Assembly: GCA_011032825.1 (NCBI GenBank)
Contig: JAADJZ010000007.1
Location: 1,706,768-1,770,767 of the forward strand
DNA: 64,000 bases
From: Massariosphaeria phaeospora
Taxonomy: Eukaryota; Ascomycota; Dothideomycetes; Pleosporales
Reading direction: 5' to 3'
This document shows positions 57,600 to 64,000 of this stretch, in pieces. Numbering within the stretch: the stretch's first letter is position 1; each line of letters begins with the position of its first letter. A program made the position numbers and the translations under genes. The notes beneath the pieces are model-generated. The model was not told the DNA's origin, searched no databases, and was given only the letters and a program-made list of their open reading frames with translations.

Positions 57600-59300
57600 A
57601 GCTATTTAGTTAAGTAGTTTACTACAACGAGAATAAAGTTGTATACTTACTTTATATACTTTAATAGTAAAAGTTTTGTAATAAAGTCTATTGTAACATT
57701 ACACTACGAGCTATTAAGCGCTAGCAAAAGTATAAAAAGTTCGTAAAAGCTGTGTCTAGCTGCTACAAATTTGCAACACTTTAAATAGTCGTTGTAATAC
57801 TTTGTAACGTTTTTTTTTATGCTTTTTTACTCGTATTAGCGTTAACTTTTTCTAAAGTTTTTTTAACGCTAAAGTAGCTAGCTATTGAGCTGTTTATAAC
57901 ATTTCTAAAAGGCCTTTGCTTTTCTTTTATTATATCGAAGTAGATTTTATTCAACTACTTTGTTACAGCTAGTTTTAAACTATTCTAGGCTACTATAGGC
58001 TCTACTAGTCTAGACTCGTTTTCTAAGTTAAAGTTTAAGTTTAAGTTAAGAAGTTTGCAAAATTGCTTGCTAAATTACTTAAAAGAACTTTATTCTCTAA
58101 GAGCTTAAGCTAAGGTGCTTAAGTTAGTTCTTTTCTAATGTACATCTTCAAGTTCGAAGCTTTTATTTTCTTTAAAAAAGTTAGCAAGCTTAGTTTTTTT
58201 GCAAGTTAGCTAGCTAATTTTGTAATTGCTGCTACTAAAGCGGGCTTACTATAACACTACGAGTTATTAAAGCTTGTAATAATCTACGTAGATTTTATTG
58301 CTTTTTGCGCAAAAGCATAAGCTTTTTTTGTAGTCTAGTCGTTAAAAAAGAGCTATTAGCTAGATTTGTCTTTTTAGGTTATAAATTATAACGAAGTTGT
58401 ACTCTTGTTAACTTTTGTAAGCGCGAACTTAATAATAATTTAAGTTTTTGTTTTTATAAACTATCGTAGGTTATTGTAGTTTATAGAGATTAAACGAGAT
58501 ACTTAAAAAAAATAGCAAAAGTGTAACAAACTTTTGTTAATTGCTAACAACTTTTTATTATAAGTATTGTACTATTTTCTGCGAGAAAAAACTAATTAAG
58601 CGCTAATGCGCACTTTTTTCGCTGTTTTCCGTTAGAACTTTCTAGCTTAAATTCTACTAATAGCGCTTTTAGAAGCGTTAGTTTTGAGCTTTGTAAGCTA
58701 TTTGCTTTATAATAAGCTAGAATAGAAATATTAAAAAAGCACTCTTAAGTTTTTAAACGCTTTCTTAGCTTTAGTTCTAAAGTTAATTCGCTAGCTTTTC
58801 TTTTTCTTTAGCGTGCTCGCTTCGAGCCGCTTCTAGCTTTTTTAGGTTAGTTTAGTTAATAGTAGAGCAAGCTTAGAGAACTTAGCAATAAAGCGCCGAT
58901 AATAGTTTATAAAGCTTATAAATACTCGAATATCTCGAACTGTTTTGCATTAGCTACTTCTAGATCGTTCTAATTTGTTTAGTTTATTTTAACTTTTTCT
59001 AGGTATACAATGTAACCTAGGTACTTTGTTTACTGTATATGCTACTCGCACTTACTAAGCTTTAAGTATAGCTTTGCTTTACGCAAACGTTAAAAAACTT
59101 TTTTAACCTAGCTTACATAGGCTTTTTTGTGTTAAAAAACACTAGAATGTTGTTAAAGTACAAATGCAAGTTACGTTAACTAACCTAGCAAAAGCTTAGT
59201 TAATGTAGGCTTAAATGCTGCAAAAGCATTCGTAAAACTAAATAGCATAACAAAGTACTTAAAATAACTATCAAGTTCTAAAAGCTGTTTTCTATTTGTT
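57600..59300 (-). pseudogene. RT and integrase remains of Gypsy element 2
   Basis: RT: YFKYFVMLFSFTNAFAAF, then a ruined stretch in place of the YLDD region, about 59090-59290. Integrase: CNVTIDFITKLLLLKYIK near 57650-57720. Proline and Gly codons have become Leu, Phe, Ser or Lys, as RIP does. Not functional. Confidence 0.7.
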
Positions 59301-61468
59301 TTTTTTTTTAATTAGATTTTGTAATAGGCTTTACGGATGTTAAGCTTAGTGTAACTTTTGCCTTAGCTAACCTTTAAGAACTCTGCAATAAAAAGCAGAA
59401 AATAACGATTCTTAATTGTAATTTTGTTAAAGCTTATAGTTAACGCAAAGCTTTAAAGTGCTATTTTTTTTTTGCAAAAGAATTAGCGCACAGCTAAGTT
59501 AAGCGCTTATTTATTTTTTATTAAAGTACTCGTCTACGTATTTGCAAAGATGCTTAATTCTATTAAATGTTGTAGAAGTTATGCGAAAAGTTGTACTAGC
59601 TAAAGTTTATGCAAATTCTGCTCTTTATAAGACGCTATTACTAAAGCTATTAAGTCGCTACTTTAGTACTTCTAATATTCAAGTTGCAAACTAAGCTTGC
59701 TTCTTTTAGTCGCTTGCTTAAAAGTGCACTATAAACAGATATAAGCTTGCATTAAACTATTTAAGTTTAAGCAACTCTGCTGCGTTTTTATACTACTTAG
59801 CATAGTTAATCTATTTAGGTTTTTATGCTTAAAGAGCATGCGGCAACGCGATAGTTTAACTTTAGCTAAAATAATTTATCTAAAAAGTTGAGATACATTA
59901 AAGCTTTTAGATTAGCTACTATAAAGAATTTATAGTCTGTACTTGCCTTTAGAATTGTAATGCAACTTTGTACAGTACAACTATAAATAGTGTAACTAAT
60001 TACTTAGCAATAAAAAGAATATTAAATTAGTTTAAGTACTAGATTCTGTTCTTTGCTACGAAGCTAAAAACATTAAAATAGCTTACTATCTAATTGCTTT
60101 AAGTTTTTAACTCTTAATTTCGCTAACGCAGTAAGAGACGTTAGTTTTACTCGTTAGATTTACAAAAAGGCTACTTTTTTAACTATAAAGTTAATAAGCT
60201 ACAAGTAAAAGCTAATTCTTTAAGCCTTGCCTTTTTTTTTTTTTTAAGTAAGCGTTTTCTTTGCCTTGTTAGAGTAAGTAGAAACAAATAGCTAGTTGTT
60301 ACATGCGTAGCAACTAGCTTGTTAAGCTTTGTTTTTTTGTTATTACTTCTTTTAGCTTAAGCGGCTGTTGCGTTTTTTTGTGCGTTTGCATTAGAATAAG
60401 TCATCTATGTCTGTTAGCGACGCGGCTCGCTTTTGTCTTTTTAGTTTTTTTTAGATTTTACTATTCTGTTAGAGTTACAATAGATTTAATTAGCTTTTGC
60501 TTTACTTAGTAAGAGTAGTGCAACTTTGCAGGAAAAGTAACGTAGTTGCTTTTTACTTCTTAAAAAGTGCCGCGTAAGTCCGCTGCTATGCTAAATAAGC
60601 TTGTTTAGTCAATTTTAGTCTAAAGAAGTTAAAAAGTAAAGTAAGTTAAAAAGTTTAAAATAGCTTTCAACGTAAGCCTTGATAGAATTGTATACTTGCT
60701 ACTTACGTTTTTTAAAGTGCTTAAAGCACTTAACATTTGTTTTTAAGCATGCCTAAGTAAAGACTATAAGAAATCGCATTTTTTATAAATTTATAGGTTT
60801 TTAGAGCGTACAAAGTTTTAGTAACGTACGTTAACTTAAAAAAAACCTTTTAAAGTTTGCTAAAAAAGTTGAAGCTTTTTGTGTAGTAGCTTTCGCAATC
60901 GCGAACTATTAGTGTAGTCTACGCGATTTTTTTTAAATAGCAGTGCAGTAGCTTAGAGCGAAGCAAATTAACCTAGTTAAAGACAGTCTAAGCAGTGCTA
61001 GCACAACTAGTTGCTTAATAGCTTTAGCAAGCGCTGTTTTGTCTTCGTTCTAGTATAGAGCTTTAACGCTTTAAGCGAATAAGTTCTGTACAGTTTTACT
61101 TATTCTGCTACTAAGTTTTAGCTTGTTGAAAGCTCGCTTTGTAAAAGGTTAATAGTGCGTCGTTATTCTTATGTTTTAAAAGTAAGTGTTAAGATTTTTT
61201 TTGAAACAAACTAGGTTATTTTAGCCTAGTTTAGCGCTAGGAAGCGCAACTACGCTCTAAAACTTAGCACTATTACTAATCTAGACTTCTTTATTAGCAT
61301 TTTTATTCTATTAGTTTTATTTACTACTAGAGGTTAGAGAGTGCTTAGTTGCATAATAGAACTTTTATCTAAGTGTTCTAAAAGCAACGTAGCTTAATTG
61401 TTAGATAAATCGAACATTGTAGACGAAGTAATCGATCTATTAAAAGTATTTTAATAAAGCGATTTGAA

Positions 61469-61690
61469 TGTAAGACTGCGTTAATTGTAAGTTTGATAAC
61501 ACTTAAAATAGATTAATAGTATAGTAATAAAGATAGTATATTCGTGTAAAAGAAACGAATTGCTATCTTAGCAGCAATTCGATGCGAGGTACTTTTAAAA
61601 GCTTTTGCAAAGAACTAGTCTAGCCCGTTATAGCCTACAGTAGCTATTAATCGAAAGAAAAACAAATACGTAAAGCTACTCGGCCTTACA
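61469..61690 (-). repeat. 5' LTR of Gypsy element 2
   Basis: Begins TGTAAGACTGCG and ends GGCCTTACA, with TG..CA ends. It is the less mutated of the two LTRs in its last bases. Confidence 0.85.
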
Positions 61691-64000
61691 CAAAGCTAGA
61701 AAGCTTTATTTAGAAATTAAGCATATTGCTAGCGAATACTACAATATAAACGAAACTAGCTACTAGATTAAAATCGCAAGCAGCTAGTACGTTTACAGTA
61801 GAAATAGGCGCTAGATTTTATTCTTAACGCTTACAATTGCGAGCTTGTTACTTTTGTAGAGTGTATAAGCGCAAATAGCGTAGCTATTTTTTCTATAGTT
61901 ATTATTAAAGCAGCAACAATTATAAAGCACTAGGTAACTAAATACTTAACAATTACTTTATCTACACTAGCAATAGCGATATAGCAACAACAAAGTAGCG
62001 CTTAACTAGCTAAATGTTATTAGAAATGTTCTTTTACTAAAGGTACTTAGTATTAGACTCGAAATTCCGCCTAAGAAATTGTTCTATGTTCGAAGAGTTT
62101 AATGACAACGTAAAAAAAACAATCTCAATTCTATTTCGAATAGAATAACAAAGTAACAATTTGTTGCCTATAGATTTAATCTATGTATAAAATGTACTTA
62201 AAAGAGTTAACTACAAAGAATTAAAACTGTAAAAGAAATTTGCTAATTTATATAGTTTTTTAATTTCTTGCTAAAAGCAGCTTGCTTTGTAATTTTCTCT
62301 AGAGTAGAAATCAAAGCTGCTTCGTTAATCTCGCTAGATTCTAAAATTACTTTCTAATTTCTATTCTTAGCGGGATCGCGGTTACGTAACTACTAATCTA
62401 ATTCTGCTTCGCGCATTGCTGTACTCTTTTTTGCAAGCTTTAACAACTTTTCTACGCTGTTGCTTAGTCTACGATTCCTAGTATTGCTTTTATTTGTAAC
62501 ATTATTTCTTTCTTTAAGAATATTGTTTTGATAGCTACTATTTGTGCTGTGCTAGTTTTTTTAAAGCACTTTGTCGTGTGCGGCGTAGGTATAAAAGTAA
62601 GTTAACTTGCAATTTCTATCGTGTCGTAGCTTTTTTTAGTATTTCTTTAAGTTCCTAAGTTTAACTATGTCTAAAGTTTTAAATTTTTTTTTAGATAACT
62701 CAACTGCTCGTCGCAAGGCTTTTGCTGCTCTAGTTCTGTTTTATAGTTGTAAAATACTAACGCTTTGTTTACTATGTTGCGAGAAAAGTCGCAAGTGTCT
62801 TATAAGCCTAGATTTAAGTTGCTATTTTAAGTGTTTAGATTACAACTTCAAGTGTAATCTAGTAGTAACTACTTAAAACTAAGCTGCTATCGAAGCTAAG
62901 CGCGTAGTTTTTAGCTTCAAATTGCGAAGTCTTGCTTTGCGCTTTTAAAGTTTAAGCTTAAGTTAAAGTAGCTAAATCGTTAGAAAAGAAAAATGTATAA
63001 TCGCGAACTAGCGTTTATTAAAAAAGTAAAACAGCTCAAAGCAGCTGCAGCTGCTGCTTTTAAGTCTAAGAGTATAGTTTCTACTAATAGTTCTATACTA
63101 CTACTACTCGAATTAACTTCAGCTAACTTAGGCTAGTTACAGACTAACTTTTCTCTGCTTGTTTTTTTTCTTTTAACTTTTTTGCTTTTTTAGAGAACTT
63201 AGATTCTTTGCTTTTAAATTTTGCTAGTAGTACTTTCGTACTAGTTTCTTGCAGTTTGTAAAATTTTGTATTAGTTCCTATGTATTCTAGCTCTCTAGCT
63301 ATTCTTGCTATTTAACTAAGTATTTCTACTAACGTTCGAACTTTTGTAGGTCTTTAACTTTTTCGACTTTGTACTTCTCGTTTTTAAGTTTGATATTAGT
63401 TGCTACTTCGGCGTTTAGTAGTGCTAGTTTAAAAAAGTAATTTATAAAAAACTAGGTGTATGCGCATGCTTGTAAGTAGCTGTAATTTAAATAATACAAG
63501 TCTTTTAACTTTTAGAATTTTGAATAGTTTTATTTAAAAGTTATTTAATTTGTTGCATAGCTGTTTAGTTTTTAGGTTTTTTTGTAAAAGAAAAACTTTA
63601 TTTCTCTTTTTAAAAGTTAGTTTCTTAAGTTTTTTTTATTTGCTAACTTAGCTGTTGTAAAGTTCTTTTAAGCGATTTATTAACTTAATTTGTTGTATAG
63701 TTTTTGCATTTTGAAAGCCTTATCGTTTGCTGCTAGCAAAATGCTTTCAATATTCTTTAGATTTTAATAAGCTACTAGCTTATATTTGTAGTTTGCGTAG
63801 TATAGCGAGTGTTTTGTAGTTGTAAACCTTGTACTGTTGTAAGCTAATTATGCTGTTAGCAAAAGTTTAACTTAGTTGTTTTACAGCTTGTTAGTGTATA
63901 TTCGTAAATACTATTCTAGCGTTTAGTTTGTTTGTTTTGTTTAGCTGTTAGTTTGTAGGTAAAAGCTCGTTAATAGCTTTTTTTGCAACTCTTAACTAGC
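61691..64000 (-). mobile_element. Gypsy chromovirus element 3, partial, runs past the window end
   Basis: On the minus strand 63690-64000 reads as the end of an integrase core (TLE-YLRIYTNKL, LAYNSTRFTTTKHSLYYANY). Positions 63230-63385 read as a chromodomain (EKYKVEKVKD, KYLVK, NTWELIQNFTNCKKLVRKYY with stops between). An antisense ORF follows toward the left. The 3' LTR should lie between 61691 and 62660, but I could not set its ends. RIP-mutated throughout. Confidence 0.75.
62667..63135 (+). pseudogene. Cys-rich antisense accessory ORF of element 3, RIP-damaged
   Basis: An open 69-codon start (62667-62876) has seven Cys in its last 45 residues, including CEKSRKCLISLDLSCYFKC. After stops and a frame change, an Ala/Lys-rich helical piece follows (FIKKVKQLKAAAAAAFKSK, about 63010-63070) and a terminal LLLLELTSANLG before the stop near 63135. 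Its place between chromodomain and 3' LTR and its antisense strand match the ORF at 48385-48894. A TATAAAA lies near 62591. Homology of the two is inferred from position and Cys content. Confidence 0.5.

Larger units (their letters stand above)
54472..61690 (-). mobile_element. Ty3/Gypsy LTR retrotransposon 2, heavily RIP-mutated
   Basis: Two 221-222 bp LTRs (54472-54692 and 61469-61690) match nearly base for base. The interior is about 6.8 kb. On the minus strand, traces of RT near 59100-59290 (YFVMLFSFTNAFAAF, from the usual MPFGLTNAPATF) precede traces of integrase near 57640-57740 (NVTIDFITKLLLLKYIKYT). This order is that of Gypsy. Stops are everywhere. I could not match the flanking 5-mers (GCAGC, CAAAG). 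Confidence 0.85.

Overview
The window looks like nuclear DNA of a filamentous ascomycete (Pezizomycotina, probably Dothideomycetes; the class is an inference). Its introns are short (44-78 nt), with GT..AG ends and CTAAC/CTAAT-type branch sites. It carries fungal families such as GH72, BYS1, WSC repeats, a fungal-type PLAC8 protein and EAF. Its transposons carry RIP-type (repeat-induced point mutation) damage: C-to-T and G-to-A transitions, with stops from CAG and TGG codons.

The window has two halves with a sharp change near 33.9-34.0 kb. Positions 1-33.9 kb are a normal gene landscape of 12 protein genes. They are a conserved hypothetical (2062-3894), PLAC8 (4720-5268, minus), a GrpB-GNAT fusion (6780-7856), a secreted haem peroxidase with four WSC domains (9347-12476), an EAF-like elongation factor (13072-14763), cytosolic ribosomal protein uS2/RPS0 (15285-16336, minus), mitochondrial uS15 (16624-17655), a GPI-anchored GH72 glucanosyltransferase (18664-20179, minus), an AA14-like copper oxygenase (21002-22020, minus), a BYS1-type secreted protein (24155-24671), a probable pseudokinase (26552-28606), a GH2 glycosidase (30106-32440) and a GNAT acetyltransferase (32592-33284, minus); uS2 and uS15 are divergent over one 287 bp promoter. 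Five of the genes are secreted or cell-surface carbohydrate-active or oxidative proteins. Exon structures were rebuilt by hand from splice sites and reading frame.

Positions 34-64 kb hold no host gene I can recognise. This is an AT-rich block of nested transposons, mostly ruined by RIP. From left to right it has a TA-flanked MITE and two head-to-head Fot1/pogo-like DNA transposons that share one TA. Next come a cluster of GGTATAAGTTAAGTT-type repeats and an unassigned stretch. Then an older Fot1-like relic is split by a repeat that is itself split by a complete Fot1-like element with clean TA duplications, followed by another Fot1-like element. Last are three Ty3/Gypsy retrotransposons, all on the minus strand (47.9-54.4, 54.5-61.7 and 61.7-beyond 64 kb).

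The most interesting object is Gypsy element 1. Its left half (3' LTR, an antisense ORF, integrase, RNase H, part of RT) is almost free of RIP, while its right half (rest of RT, gag, 5' LTR) is heavily mutated. Its two LTRs share the TATA box, R and U5 but have unrelated upstream U3 sequence, and the flanks show no target duplication. It therefore looks like a recombinant of two elements, or an assembly join. Between pol and the 3' LTR it carries an intact antisense ORF with a Cys pattern that fits a Zn(II)2Cys6 cluster, followed by a charged helical region. A RIP-damaged Cys-rich ORF sits at the same place and orientation in the chromodomain-bearing Gypsy element 3, which suggests a conserved antisense accessory gene in these retroelements.
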